A stretch of 64,000 nucleotides of DNA from Seribacter sp963934295 (lineage in GTDB: Bacteria > Verrucomicrobiota > Verrucomicrobiia > Opitutales > Seribacteraceae), in NCBI GenBank assembly GCA_963934295.1, contig CAWVXY010000002.1, positions 62,001 through 126,000 of the forward strand, given 5' to 3'. The position numbers and the translations under genes were made by a program. The first letter of the stretch is position 1. Each line of letters opens with the position of its first letter. This document shows positions 55,931 to 64,000 of this stretch, piece by piece. Under the pieces are notes generated by a model, which did not search any database, was not told the DNA's origin, and saw nothing but the letters and a program-made list of their open reading frames with translations.

Positions 55931-57205
55931 ATGGCTACTAATAAAGAATCCGATTCCGAAAAAGATAACGACGTACCTTTGCCCACCACACCTGAGCAAG
56001 ATGGTCTAACTGTTGACCAGGCAGCTGAGCCTACTTATAGCGAGACGGATGCTTGGGCTAAGAGTAAAAACTCACTATTTATTTTGCTTGGCCTTATCTT
56101 CTTTGGTGTGATTGCTTACAACTATTTTGATAACTCGCAGAGAAATGATAAATCCGAACGATCTTATCGTTTTCTTTCGGCTAGTATAGACTCTGAAGGT
56201 GCAGAGGAGCGTTTTCTTTCTTTTGCTGATGAATACGGGGATGCCTTGGCCGGAGTTGCCAGATATAGAGCAGCGGTTTTACAATATCGAGAGAAACGTT
56301 ATGTGGAAGCGTCCAAAAATTTCGAGCAGGCTGCTGTTGAAATGGGAGTTGATCCACTTGCTGGTAGGGCACTTTTAGGCCAGGCTGTTTCTTTAATTAA
56401 AGGGGGTGGTAACCGAGGTGCAGATGGTAAAGCCGTTTTGGAAAAACTTGCCAACAGTTCATCCTATCTTCCCACCGATCGTAGGGAAGCCTTCTTCTTA
56501 CTTGCCTTACAATACCTTGCTGAAAATGACATGGAAGGGGTTGAGCAGCATAAGGAGAAACTAGCGGACGATATGAACGCATCGTATTTTTTATCACGGA
56601 TTGATGACCTAATTAAAACCAACAATTTTTTGGCTGTGGCAAAGTCTATGCCTGACATGAACCTGGCCAAGGGAGACGCTTTTTTGAAAAAAAATGGAAA
56701 GCGGGAAGTTGTAATAACCACTGAAAGCGGATTGCAATATGAAATACTCAAAAAAGGGAATGGAGTAAGTCCCAAGGATGATGATTCTGTAGAAGTACAT
56801 TATCACGGCACCCTAATTGGTGGTGAAGTTTTTGATTCATCAATCGAACGCGATGAACCGGCTTCTTTTAAAGTAAATGGAGTTATCAAAGGATGGACTG
56901 AGGCACTCAAGCTAATGGTTGAAGGCGCAAAATGGAAGTTATTCATTCCTTCCGATTTGGCTTATGGCGAATCGGGAAATAACTCGATCGGTCCCAACGA
57001 AACACTGATTTTTGAAGTGGAACTTATTAAGGTAACCCCAAAACCAGTTGAACCTGTTTTGGACATCAATTCAACTATTCCAAGTTTACCTCCCGCACCA
57101 GTAGAATTAAACGCCACAGTTCCTGTGTTACCTGTTGCCGCTGAAAAGATTGAGGGGAATTCAAGTATTCCTGCTCAAACAAAAGAAGGTAATCAATCTA
57201 AGTAA
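55931..57205 (+). CDS. YfgM-like TPR-region/FKBP peptidyl-prolyl isomerase fusion
   Basis: This 424-residue protein has a cytosolic acidic N-terminus, one TM helix (FILLGLIFFGVIAYNYF; about 50-66), a helical TPR-like periplasmic region (70-230) resembling YfgM/TPR_21 in sequence style (LAGVARYRAAVLQYREKRYV), and a C-terminal FKBP domain (about 240-360): SGLQYEILKKGNGVSPKDDD, VEVHYHGTLIGGEVFDSS, FKVNGVIKGWTEAL and IPSDLAYGESG. A Pro/Asn tail follows. In E. coli YfgM partners with PpiD in a membrane chaperone complex; here the two functions are in one chain. Follows the sulfatase gene by 134 bp. Confidence 0.78.
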   Translation: MATNKESDSEKDNDVPLPTTPEQDGLTVDQAAEPTYSETDAWAKSKNSLFILLGLIFFGVIAYNYFDNSQRNDKSERSYRFLSASIDSEGAEERFLSFADEYGDALAGVARYRAAVLQYREKRYVEASKNFEQAAVEMGVDPLAGRALLGQAVSLIKGGGNRGADGKAVLEKLANSSSYLPTDRREAFFLLALQYLAENDMEGVEQHKEKLADDMNASYFLSRIDDLIKTNNFLAVAKSMPDMNLAKGDAFLKKNGKREVVITTESGLQYEILKKGNGVSPKDDDSVEVHYHGTLIGGEVFDSSIERDEPASFKVNGVIKGWTEALKLMVEGAKWKLFIPSDLAYGESGNNSIGPNETLIFEVELIKVTPKPVEPVLDINSTIPSLPPAPVELNATVPVLPVAAEKIEGNSSIPAQTKEGNQSK

Positions 57206-57228
57206 GAATCCTTCTTTATTTGAAAGGT

Positions 57229-58272
57229 TCAACCTTGGCAGGCAAGAACTGCCTTCATTACTCTAAGTGATTCGCTGTCTAGGAATGCCTTTTCTGCATC
57301 TTGAAGGTTGTAGATGGATAACAGTGCCTTTCCATCCACTTTGCCATCAAGCAGTAATTTGAATGCTCTTAAGTAATCTGGTTTAGATGATGCATAACTT
57401 GTTCGTAGATCGATTTGTTTACGAACAAATTGGGTCAAGTCAAAATCAATAGTCTTAGCGTATAAGGCAACGGCAGTCACAGTGCCATCGGGGCGAACAG
57501 AACGCCATGCTTCAGTTAACGCAATTGGTGCCCCTGAGGCTTCAATAAGTGCATCTGCTCCATTTGGAAATATTTTTTCAATTTGTTCGGACAATGGCGG
57601 GAGGTTTTTGCCCACAGTAATGGTTTGAAACCCCAAGGTTCTTGCCGTGGAAAGTCTTACTGTTTCATCTTTTTCCGTTCCCGCTATCACCACCTCTGCA
57701 CCACGTGCACGGGCACAAATTGCACAGAGCAAACCAATTATTCCCGGTCCACTTACAATTACCTGATCTTCTGCAGTTATGTCTGTTCGGTCAGCAATAC
57801 AATGTTCTGCAACTGAAAGAGGTTCGGTCAAGGCAGCAAGTTCCATAGATAAACCATTAGGTATGGGGAGTAGAAATTCTTGATCCACACACATAAATTC
57901 TGCCATCCCACCGTCAAGATGTAAGCCCTGGACTCTTCTGCGATTAGAAAGCTGGGGCAGTCCATTGTTACAAAAAGGATCACTTGGATCATGCTTTGTT
58001 TGCAGGGCAATTATTACTGCGTTTTGCCCTGTTTCCCATTGGTCGACTCCTTTACCGGTTTCTACAACTGTACCTGATAACTCATGTCCAAATGTGACTT
58101 CAGGAAGAACTGATTCGTAGCCTTTATGGTTTAGCCAAGCATGTAAGTCAGAACCACAAATTCCACAATGGGATACTTTAAGTAATACTTCACCTGTTCC
58201 TGGCTTTGGTATATCTACCAATTCAAGGCGGGCAGCTCTTTCTTCTCTGGCGAATCTGCGGAAAGCTTTCAT
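57229..58272 (-). CDS. Zinc-dependent alcohol/polyol dehydrogenase, butanediol dehydrogenase-like
   Basis: A 347-residue medium-chain dehydrogenase. VSHCGICGSDLHAWL gives the catalytic zinc Cys39, and FGHELSGTV (62-70) gives His63/Glu64. PLSVAEHCI and the Rossmann VIVSGPGIIGLLCAICARAR follow. The structural zinc loop (about 90-115) has only one Cys (C101), so the second zinc is probably absent. Its family includes 2,3-butanediol and sorbitol dehydrogenases. It overlaps the DJ-1 gene by 4 nt. Confidence 0.82.
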   Translation of the reverse strand: MKAFRRFAREERAARLELVDIPKPGTGEVLLKVSHCGICGSDLHAWLNHKGYESVLPEVTFGHELSGTVVETGKGVDQWETGQNAVIIALQTKHDPSDPFCNNGLPQLSNRRRVQGLHLDGGMAEFMCVDQEFLLPIPNGLSMELAALTEPLSVAEHCIADRTDITAEDQVIVSGPGIIGLLCAICARARGAEVVIAGTEKDETVRLSTARTLGFQTITVGKNLPPLSEQIEKIFPNGADALIEASGAPIALTEAWRSVRPDGTVTAVALYAKTIDFDLTQFVRKQIDLRTSYASSKPDYLRAFKLLLDGKVDGKALLSIYNLQDAEKAFLDSESLRVMKAVLACQG

Positions 58273-58838
58273 TTTTTATCGGTTGGGTAGGGTGCGTGAA
58301 TGGAATATGCAATTTCGATTGCCTTTTCTTCGGAAAGTAAGAGCTCTACAAGTTTTAATCCAAATGGAACAGCAGTACCGGCTCCAGCAGAGGTGATAAT
58401 GTTTTTATCGACCACAACATCTTCAGCTGGTAATAGATTAGGCAGTTCATTAACAACACTTGCATGAGCGGTGTGATTTGTTCCGTTCAATACCTTTGCA
58501 TCGAGTAAAAGAAGAGGAGCTGCACAGATTGCACCAATCCATTTTCCACGATTAAAATATTTTTGAATAACTTTTAAAACAACCGGGTTTTTACGCAGTT
58601 TAAAAACTGCTGGACCTCCGGGTAAAATCAAAAGATCAAAACTTCTTTCTGCAATAGATTGAAGATTACAGTCTGCCTGAATTGAAATTCCAGATCTGCC
58701 TTTTACCCAAAGAGTCTCATCGCATGAGCAAACCGTGACATCAACCTCTGCCCTGCGTAACAGATCAATGGGGCATACTGCCTCAATCTCTTCAAACCCA
58801 TTTGATATTAAAATGAGTGCATTTTGGGTCAACTCCAT
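58269..58838 (-). CDS. DJ-1/PfpI-family protein
   Basis: A 189-residue flavodoxin-like fold. NGFEEIEAVCPIDLLRRAEV holds the conserved Glu of the DJ-1 type (Glu16/17), and IGAICAAPLLLLDA places the nucleophile Cys at 105 in the nucleophile elbow. It may act in oxidative stress, glyoxal detoxification or as a chaperone. Overlaps the dehydrogenase by 4 nt; 16 bp from the FmdB-type gene upstream. Confidence 0.88.
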   Translation of the reverse strand: MELTQNALILISNGFEEIEAVCPIDLLRRAEVDVTVCSCDETLWVKGRSGISIQADCNLQSIAERSFDLLILPGGPAVFKLRKNPVVLKVIQKYFNRGKWIGAICAAPLLLLDAKVLNGTNHTAHASVVNELPNLLPAEDVVVDKNIITSAGAGTAVPFGLKLVELLLSEEKAIEIAYSIHAPYPTDKK

Positions 58839-58854
58839 GAAAAAAGCTGAGTTT

Positions 58855-59184
58855 TTATTTAGCGTTTGCTTTTGCTGGTTTCTTCTTGGCCCCGGATTCC
58901 TTTGTAGGTGCTGGCTTGGATTCCTTGCTCTTACTCACTTTTTCCTTAGCTGTGCCTTTTTCCTTAGAATCAGAGTTACTTTCTTTCTTTTCCGGGCCCT
59001 TATTTTTATAATCCGTTTCATAGAATCCAGTTCCCTTAAAGATGATACCGGCTCCCATGCCAAGTAAGCGCTTTGCTTTGCGTTTTTGGCATTTTGGGCA
59101 GGACTTTACCGGGGAATCATTCATTGATTGAAATAATTCCCAATTATGGCCACAGGCCTGGCATTGATAGTCGTATGTAGGCAT
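58855..59184 (-). CDS. FmdB-type zinc ribbon protein
   Basis: A 109-residue protein. MPTYDYQCQACGHNWELFQS starts the FmdB/zf-ribbon domain; Cys8, Cys11, Cys29 and Cys32 form the two CxxC pairs. GAGIIFKGTGFYETDYK follows, then a Lys/Ser/Glu-rich tail (about 50 residues). The tail is probably disordered and may bind nucleic acids. Function unknown. Part of the minus-strand gene run. Confidence 0.85.
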   Translation of the reverse strand: MPTYDYQCQACGHNWELFQSMNDSPVKSCPKCQKRKAKRLLGMGAGIIFKGTGFYETDYKNKGPEKKESNSDSKEKGTAKEKVSKSKESKPAPTKESGAKKKPAKANAK

Positions 59185-59204
59185 ATTTAAAAATAATATT
59201 TTAA

Positions 59205-59224
59205 TTGAATCATTTTTGATTCAA
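59205..59224 (-). repeat. Perfect 8-bp inverted repeat across the DUF4013-like stop
   Basis: On the minus strand, TTGAATCA and TGATTCAA enclose a four-base AAAA loop, spanning the TGA stop of the DUF4013-like gene and its last codons; an AT-rich run with T5 follows. It is a candidate weak terminator or intercistronic hairpin before the FmdB-type gene. Confidence 0.45.
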
Positions 59225-59812
59225 CTTGGAGAAATTGAATGCACTCGAATATGCAAGCAGTACCCATGTGCCAAGAAAAAAAGAGAATCCATAGAGGGGT
59301 AGGGCTAGAAGAATAATTCCCCAAAATGCAATTACAGGTAATATTAATTGAGGACTCATTGCCCGCGCCACCTCAATGACAAACTTAACTTTCCATGCAT
59401 CAGAGTATAAACCGTCCCGAACAAAGACATGCATCGATGAAAGGAAAAGAAAGGGGGCAATAAATGCACCGGCGGCAAGGGGGACAAAGGTTACAATTCC
59501 CAAAAAGCCAAATGTAAGAAGGTCTAAGAGCATACTTGCTAACCAGCCAATAAAAATAGGGCAACCGGAATAAGCCAAAAGAAGAAGGAATACCTGCAGT
59601 CCACCGCTTAAAAGCGGAATGGGTTCCATTTCATTCCACTCGGGTAAATCCCAATCCTTATTTTGTCTTAATTGAATGGTGTATTTTAGAAGATAGCCTA
59701 ATGAAAAAAGGTTGAGAATCGGTATGAAAGAAAGGGCACCACCCCAAATAACTTTTGACACCCAACCAGGGTGACCAAAAAGCTTTCCACACACCGCTTC
59801 CAAACTTGGCAT
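59210..59812 (-). CDS. DUF4013-like polytopic membrane protein
   Basis: A 200-residue protein from ATG 59812, chosen because MPSLEAVCGKLFGHPGW leads directly into the helices and leaves room upstream; ATG 59854 is the alternative and would overlap the divergent ispA start. About six helices; LFSLGYLLKYTIQLRQNKDW then LPEWNEMEPIPLLSGGLQVF fits DUF4013, where the cytosolic loop holds the LPEW motif. Function unknown. Probably co-transcribed with the downstream FmdB-type gene. Confidence 0.68.
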   Translation of the reverse strand: MPSLEAVCGKLFGHPGWVSKVIWGGALSFIPILNLFSLGYLLKYTIQLRQNKDWDLPEWNEMEPIPLLSGGLQVFLLLLAYSGCPIFIGWLASMLLDLLTFGFLGIVTFVPLAAGAFIAPFLFLSSMHVFVRDGLYSDAWKVKFVIEVARAMSPQLILPVIAFWGIILLALPLYGFSFFLGTWVLLAYSSAFNFSKLNQK

Positions 59813-59852
59813 AACGGATTGAATATGACATGGTGCTGAAAATTCGCAAGTC

Positions 59853-60737
59853 ATGAATTTCTCAAAAAAGCTGAAAACCTGGCAGGAATTGATCAACCAC
59901 AGGCTTGATCAAACATTACCTGCTGCTCATGTTCAACCCGAACAACTCCATCTTGCCATTCGGCATAGTATGAGTGCCGGCGGTAAGCGTTTGCGACCTA
60001 TCTTAGTTATGGCTGCTCATGAGATATTCCCCGGGGACTTCGATCCTATTCCGGCTGCACTTGCTATCGAATGCATCCATACATACAGTCTTATCCATGA
60101 TGACCTTCCGGCAATGGATGATTCGGACCTTCGTCGAGGGAAACCCAGTTGCCATAAAGCTTTTGATGAAGCTACCGCAATTCTCGCTGGTGATGCTCTG
60201 CAACCCCTTGCCTTTGAAATTCTTTCATCTTTTTATTCCAACGAACCTGAGCTAGCTTTGGACTTAATTCAAATTCTGGCCCAAACTTCGGGTAGTGAGA
60301 AATTAGTGGGTGGGCAAATGCAAGATCTACTTGCAGAGGGAAGCACTCCGAATGAAAAGACCCTTTCCTATATCCATACTAACAAAACTGCCGCCATGAT
60401 CGAGGCTTCACTTAAGATGGGTTTTCGATTGGGGGATCAAGGTGGCGATGTGGATAAAATTTCGCTAATTGCCCAAGTGGGAAATTCGCTTGGTTTGGCA
60501 TTTCAAGCTGTAGATGATTTACTCGATATCACTCAGACCAGCGATCAACTCGGAAAGGATGCACACCACGATAATCAGAGTGGTAAAGTTACTTGGATTT
60601 CCCTGAAGGGAGAGGAGGAAGCCCGTCGACTAGCTCAGGAGCATTCCGATAATGCGTTGGAATCTCTTATCTCTATTGGGGGAGAAAGCGGATTTCTTTC
60701 TGAATTGATTGGTTATATGCTCGAGAGGAAATACTAA
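59853..60737 (+). CDS. ispA: Farnesyl/geranylgeranyl diphosphate synthase
   Basis: A 294-residue polyprenyl synthetase of IspA length. GGKRLRPIL (43-51) binds IPP, HDDLPAMDDSDLRRGKPSCH holds the first Asp-rich motif (DDLPAMDD, 83-90) and the Arg-Arg pair, and FQAVDDLLD (218-225) holds the second (DDLLD). It makes C15 (or C20) prenyl diphosphate for undecaprenyl phosphate and quinones. Diverges from the DUF4013-like gene and is followed 5 bp on by the methyltransferase-like gene. Confidence 0.92.
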   Translation: MNFSKKLKTWQELINHRLDQTLPAAHVQPEQLHLAIRHSMSAGGKRLRPILVMAAHEIFPGDFDPIPAALAIECIHTYSLIHDDLPAMDDSDLRRGKPSCHKAFDEATAILAGDALQPLAFEILSSFYSNEPELALDLIQILAQTSGSEKLVGGQMQDLLAEGSTPNEKTLSYIHTNKTAAMIEASLKMGFRLGDQGGDVDKISLIAQVGNSLGLAFQAVDDLLDITQTSDQLGKDAHHDNQSGKVTWISLKGEEEARRLAQEHSDNALESLISIGGESGFLSELIGYMLERKY

Positions 60738-60742
60738 ATCCA

Positions 60743-61405
60743 ATGAATGACTACCAAAGCCATTCCAAGCTGGAGGGAATTCGTGACTGGCGTGACCGAC
60801 TCAGTCATTCGCGAGATGAAGGAACGGGTTTTGCTGCCCCAGGGGGAGAGTTTACACGAGCCCTTTTTGAATGGTCTTTTACGCCAAGAGGTAAAATACT
60901 TCACTCTTTACTTAAGGGGCGCCGAGTGGTTGAGCTTGGGGCTGGAATGATGCCCTATGGGTATGCACTAGCAAGTACCTGTGGTGCCAAAAACTTCGTT
61001 GCAGTCGAACCTTTTTACAGTGATATTCAAGAGAAATCAATTATATCGCATCTTTCTAAGAACGAGGGGTTAAATTTTAGAATTCCATACAAAATTGCTG
61101 CTCAGGATATGTTGGCATATCTTGAAGAAGAACCAGACGATTTATTATGTATAATTGCATGCGGAATTGAAGACTGCATCCTTCCTGGCCCTGATTATCG
61201 GAAAAAAGTGGAAAATCAAATTATTCGAACCATGGAAAAAAATTCATTTTTTCTAAGTTCACATAGTGATCTTTTCCCTCAATCTTTAAAGCATATTGAG
61301 ATGACTTTTCCAAGACCCTCAAATCCGAAAGTTTTTGACCGTCTCCGCTTGCATGGCAGTAAGCTTGCTTATGAGATGTACAGGAATGAAATGAATAGTT
61401 GTTGA
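60743..61405 (+). CDS. Putative SAM-dependent methyltransferase-like protein
   Basis: A 220-residue protein with RVVELGAGMMPYGYALASTC (61-80), the motif I glycine loop of a Rossmann methyltransferase, followed by KNFVAVEPF (acidic Glu at the end of strand 2). Later motifs are weak: LLCIIACGIEDCI could be strand 4. It lies 5 bp after ispA, suggesting co-transcription. Could act on a prenyl or quinone precursor, but this is only context. Confidence 0.55.
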   Translation: MNDYQSHSKLEGIRDWRDRLSHSRDEGTGFAAPGGEFTRALFEWSFTPRGKILHSLLKGRRVVELGAGMMPYGYALASTCGAKNFVAVEPFYSDIQEKSIISHLSKNEGLNFRIPYKIAAQDMLAYLEEEPDDLLCIIACGIEDCILPGPDYRKKVENQIIRTMEKNSFFLSSHSDLFPQSLKHIEMTFPRPSNPKVFDRLRLHGSKLAYEMYRNEMNSC

Positions 61406-61542
61406 GTTATGACCATCGTGTTTATTTAAAATTAAACTTACCTGTCCCTGCATGTTATTAGGTAAACTCGTTTGTTCAATTATTGTGCTCGAATTATCCT
61501 TATTCATTTTGGGACATTTTCAGTTTGTTAATTGGTCTTGCG

Positions 61543-61565
61543 TCTCAATCTTGCCAAGGTTGAGA
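61543..61565. repeat. 23-base interrupted palindrome upstream of the GYF_2 gene
   Basis: TCTCAATCTTG and CAAGGTTGAGA are inverted around a central C, with one mismatch (T/G). It ends 22 bases before the ATG at 61588. A candidate operator or hairpin in the leader. No U-tract follows. Confidence 0.5.
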
Positions 61566-61587
61566 TTAAGTGATAAAAAGTTATTTA

Positions 61588-63558
61588 ATGTCATATAAGT
61601 CTTCAAGGTATTGGGTTAATCGAAGCGGAGAAAATATCGGTCCGTATAGCCTTGATGATATCAGGGACCTGCAGAAATCGGGAGATCTCGACTTGGGAGA
61701 CCCTGCTTGCTTGGTTGGTGAAGATGACTGGTTGAGTGTGGAGGAGATATTGGGGTTTGGGTCATCTTTAAGGAACGATGTTGATGCAGAAGGTGGGCAG
61801 AAAATAATCGTAGCTAAAAAAACAGGGATTTCTTTCAATGCGATACTCACTATCATTCTCTTCCTCCTTCTTTTTGTCTGCAGTGGGTTATTTGTATACC
61901 TCAAGTTTAATAATTCAAAAACTTTATCTACCACTGATGTTAAAAAGCATCCTGATGAAATAGTAAATATCGAGGATGCCGTAATGGCTGCTATCCTTCT
62001 CGATACTTTATCCTTGAATAAGGGGATGATGCAAAGCAGGGGCCAGAATGTTCCATTTTCAGGCTGGGCCAAGAAGGATTTTCCTGAGGGCGATAAGATA
62101 AGCAGTCTTTTAAAACTTGAAGTTGGTAAATATATTTTAGGTTTTTCCTGGAGGCCAAACGGTGAAAAATGTAAGGAAACCTCTCTAGATAAAGGAAAAG
62201 GTATCCTTATTGAATATTTTCAGTCAGGTGGTGTAAAAAAGGAGACAACTTTCAGGGCTGGTCTTGTTAATGGAATGGTAACAATTTGGCATGAGAACAA
62301 GCAAAAGTCAGTTGAAGAATCTTATGTTGATGGAAGACTCCATGGACAAAGTGTATCTTGGCATGAAAATGGACAAAAGATTAAACAGGTTTTTTATATG
62401 GAAGACTTGAAAAATGGACCTTATTCGTATTGGACAAAGGATGGACAGAAATTCGACGAAGGTACTTACAGGAATGGAAAATTAGATGGTCGGAGAATTC
62501 TCTGGTCTGATGACGGATTAGACCGTAACGAAGAATTTTATAAAGATGGTCAATTAATATCACAAATTCCACCACTGAACCCAGTCATGAATGAAGAATT
62601 AGAGGGTATCCCTGAAGGCAACCCTGTTTTACTAAACCTTTTAAATTTAGCTGGTGATGAAACAGGGTGGGTTACCAAGGCTAGGGAAGTATGTGAGGTT
62701 GTTGATTTTATTCAGAAAAGATTTGAAAAAAGTAATGTTGAGGGACACGAAATTTTTGCCGAATTAACACTGGGTTTATTTAAGCACGCCAAGGGAGACC
62801 GGAATGCCCTAAAAGATTTACTGGTTCTGCTTGAAAGCATAAATAACAGATGGGGTATATCCATTTACTTCAAAGATGAAGCGTTTGTATTGAGAGATTT
62901 ACCTAAGTCTGTAAGCTTTGGCCCTATTACTTGGAATCAAGTGGAATATGCACAAGAGTTTCAAGGGTCACTTCAAGGGGAGAGTCGAGATTTTGTGGTT
63001 GGAGATTTGAAAAGCTTATTTTCTGCCATTGGTATTCAATTTGAAACAGAGACCGAAAGCATACAAAGACTGGTAGAGAGACAAATATGGGATGAACTAT
63101 GCGAGAGGGCAGAGGATGCAAAAATAGCTAACCTTCAATTCATTAACGGAGAACTCACTTTTAAAGAGTTTATGGAAAAGAAGGTGAAAAAGATTAATCC
63201 ACAGGGACAGTCTATCTTTGAAACAATGGAAGAGGAAGTCTCGTACACTTTCAGTCAACGAAAGGCCCGTGACAAAAAAATTGGACCATTTTTTCAGGTT
63301 TTGGCTGATGCTCGTTTACAATTTGAGGAAACGAAAAACAGTACATTAATGATAAGGACCTATTCTGACCTGACTATATTTTCAGACAAAGTCTCTCCGG
63401 ATGGTGCTTCCTTTCTGTACCCCAATGTGAGTATCAAATTTGCTGGGGTTGCACCTTTGAGTGAAGATACCCTTATTCGCTTTATCCAAGTGGAGCTAGG
63501 TGTATTACTACAAGAACCTTCTGTTAGTCCCCCTGCTGAAAAAGAATTTCCGTTTTAG
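61588..63558 (+). CDS. GYF_2/YwqK-repeat membrane protein
   Basis: A 656-residue protein from ATG 61588; a GTG lies 18 bases upstream. Residues 7-56 form a GYF_2 domain (YWVNRSGENIGPYSLDDIRD), followed by one TM helix (AILTIILFLLLFVCSGLFVY; about 84-105). Residues 205-325 contain about five YwqK/MORN-like units (MVTIWHENKQKSVEESYVDG, GPYSYWTKDGQKFDEGTYRN). The C-terminal ~330 residues are helical and acidic, without a recognised domain. It shares the repeat with the 7.1-kb protein. Function unknown. Confidence 0.72.
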   Translation: MSYKSSRYWVNRSGENIGPYSLDDIRDLQKSGDLDLGDPACLVGEDDWLSVEEILGFGSSLRNDVDAEGGQKIIVAKKTGISFNAILTIILFLLLFVCSGLFVYLKFNNSKTLSTTDVKKHPDEIVNIEDAVMAAILLDTLSLNKGMMQSRGQNVPFSGWAKKDFPEGDKISSLLKLEVGKYILGFSWRPNGEKCKETSLDKGKGILIEYFQSGGVKKETTFRAGLVNGMVTIWHENKQKSVEESYVDGRLHGQSVSWHENGQKIKQVFYMEDLKNGPYSYWTKDGQKFDEGTYRNGKLDGRRILWSDDGLDRNEEFYKDGQLISQIPPLNPVMNEELEGIPEGNPVLLNLLNLAGDETGWVTKAREVCEVVDFIQKRFEKSNVEGHEIFAELTLGLFKHAKGDRNALKDLLVLLESINNRWGISIYFKDEAFVLRDLPKSVSFGPITWNQVEYAQEFQGSLQGESRDFVVGDLKSLFSAIGIQFETETESIQRLVERQIWDELCERAEDAKIANLQFINGELTFKEFMEKKVKKINPQGQSIFETMEEEVSYTFSQRKARDKKIGPFFQVLADARLQFEETKNSTLMIRTYSDLTIFSDKVSPDGASFLYPNVSIKFAGVAPLSEDTLIRFIQVELGVLLQEPSVSPPAEKEFPF

Positions 63559-63564
63559 GGAAAT

Positions 63565-64000
63565 TCACCCAAGTTGACTTTTTTGCAAGGCGACTAGTTC
63601 ACCTACTCCTTTTTCAGAAAGGGCAAGCAGTTCATCAAGTTGGGGGCGGGAAAATGTGGCTTCTTCTCCTGATGATTGGATCTCCACAAATTGACCCGAG
63701 CCAGTCATGACAACATTTGCATCAACTGAAGCATCTCTATCTTCAGGGTAATCCAAGTCGAGCACGCAACGATCATTATAAACGCCCACACTAATCGCGG
63801 CAAGATGATCAACTATTGGATCCTCCTTAAGTTTTTGATTCGCAAGTAATCCATTGATTGCGATTCTCGTTGCAAGCCAAGCTCCTGTAATAGATGCCGT
63901 GCGTGTGCCTCCGTCAGCTCTGAGGACATCACAATCAATCCAAAGGGTCTTGTCGGGGAATTTTTTTAAATCAAGCACCGCCCGCAAAGAACGACCAATC
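63565..64000 (-). CDS. rph: Ribonuclease PH, partial (runs off right edge)
   Basis: The C-terminal 144 codons or so are present; the start lies beyond position 64000. LWIDCDVLRADGGTRTASIT is the diagnostic RNase PH motif, and IGRSLRAVLD runs off the edge at the right. VYNDRCVLDLDYPEDRDASV and VEIQSSGEEATFSRPQLDEL follow. It trims the 3' ends of tRNA by phosphorolysis. The stop faces the GYF_2 gene stop with 6 bp between. Confidence 0.95.
   Translation of the reverse strand, partial: IGRSLRAVLDLKKFPDKTLWIDCDVLRADGGTRTASITGAWLATRIAINGLLANQKLKEDPIVDHLAAISVGVYNDRCVLDLDYPEDRDASVDANVVMTGSGQFVEIQSSGEEATFSRPQLDELLALSEKGVGELVALQKSQLG

Noticed and set aside
57215..57245. Palindromic AAGGTT..AACCTT near the FKBP/dehydrogenase convergence
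   Set aside because: Stem of five pairs with a three-base loop and no T-tract; not a convincing terminator.
1..64000. CRISPR array, insertion sequence, integrase or prophage
   Set aside because: No regularly spaced repeats, transposase or integrase motifs, or terminal inverted repeats were seen on either strand.

Overview
The window is 64 kb of AT-rich bacterial chromosome, densely coded on both strands. The gene mix suggests a free-living, probably marine, Verrucomicrobiota (Opitutae-like) bacterium: a sulfatase, a GH20 hexosaminidase with a sodium symporter, a Gfo/Idh/MocA oxidoreductase, PQQ-like and SHD1-repeat secreted proteins, TSP3-type calcium repeats, many lipoproteins, and GlnRS beside GluRS. 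This lineage is an inference from gene content; there is no rRNA or other decisive marker. Many neighbours overlap by 1 nt (TAATG) or 4 nt (ATGA/GTGA), so there are many translationally coupled operons.

Layout. 1-3.6 kb: 5' end of parA, then a nonulosonate-like sugar locus (PseC-type aminotransferase, GNAT, ATP-grasp) with a divergent short cytidylyltransferase. 3.6-6.9 kb: a secreted protein, a large TPR protein and a FlgN-like small protein. 6.9-15 kb: an AT-rich accessory stretch between tRNA-Ser(TGA) and tRNA-Thr(TGT), holding a coiled-coil/YwqK-repeat protein, a four-module secreted repeat protein, a Dabb lipoprotein, a coiled-coil/LRR lipoprotein and small ORFs, with two gene-free gaps. 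15-18.7 kb: SPL-type radical SAM, nucleosidase and GT2 coupled by 4-nt overlaps, then an IPT/TIG lipoprotein. 18.7-23.2 kb: HemW, then GH20 coupled to an SSS symporter. 23.4-27.7 kb: an unusual three-gene envelope cassette (membrane/coiled-coil giant, Ser/Lys/Glu-rich lipoprotein, 44-aa membrane protein).

27.7-31.8 kb: DUF481 barrel, HIT, HolB, Tmk and a PfkB kinase. 31.9-37.4 kb: ExbB/ExbD, a GlcD-type FAD oxidase, a four-SHD1-repeat protein and a secreted EEP hydrolase. 37.4-41.4 kb: a conserved family of unknown role, SppA and SufT. 41.4-45.6 kb: PQQ-like propeller, Gfo/Idh/MocA oxidoreductase and MFS transporter, with terminators. 45.7-49 kb: glnS and gltX. 49-57.2 kb: SDR-like protein, a cysteine-motif small secreted protein, carB, purU, a sulfatase and a YfgM-like/FKBP fusion. 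57.2-59.8 kb: Zn-dehydrogenase, DJ-1, FmdB-type zinc ribbon and a DUF4013-like membrane protein. 59.9-64 kb: ispA, a methyltransferase-like protein, a GYF_2/YwqK-repeat membrane protein and the 3' part of rph.

Housekeeping genes (holB, tmk, carB, purU, glnS, gltX, ispA, rph, sppA, hemW) are intact where complete. The least explained parts are the 23.4-27.7 kb cassette, the 7-14.9 kb accessory block, the radical SAM-nucleosidase-GT2 operon and the YfgM/FKBP fusion. No insertion sequence, integrase, CRISPR array or recognisable prophage was seen.
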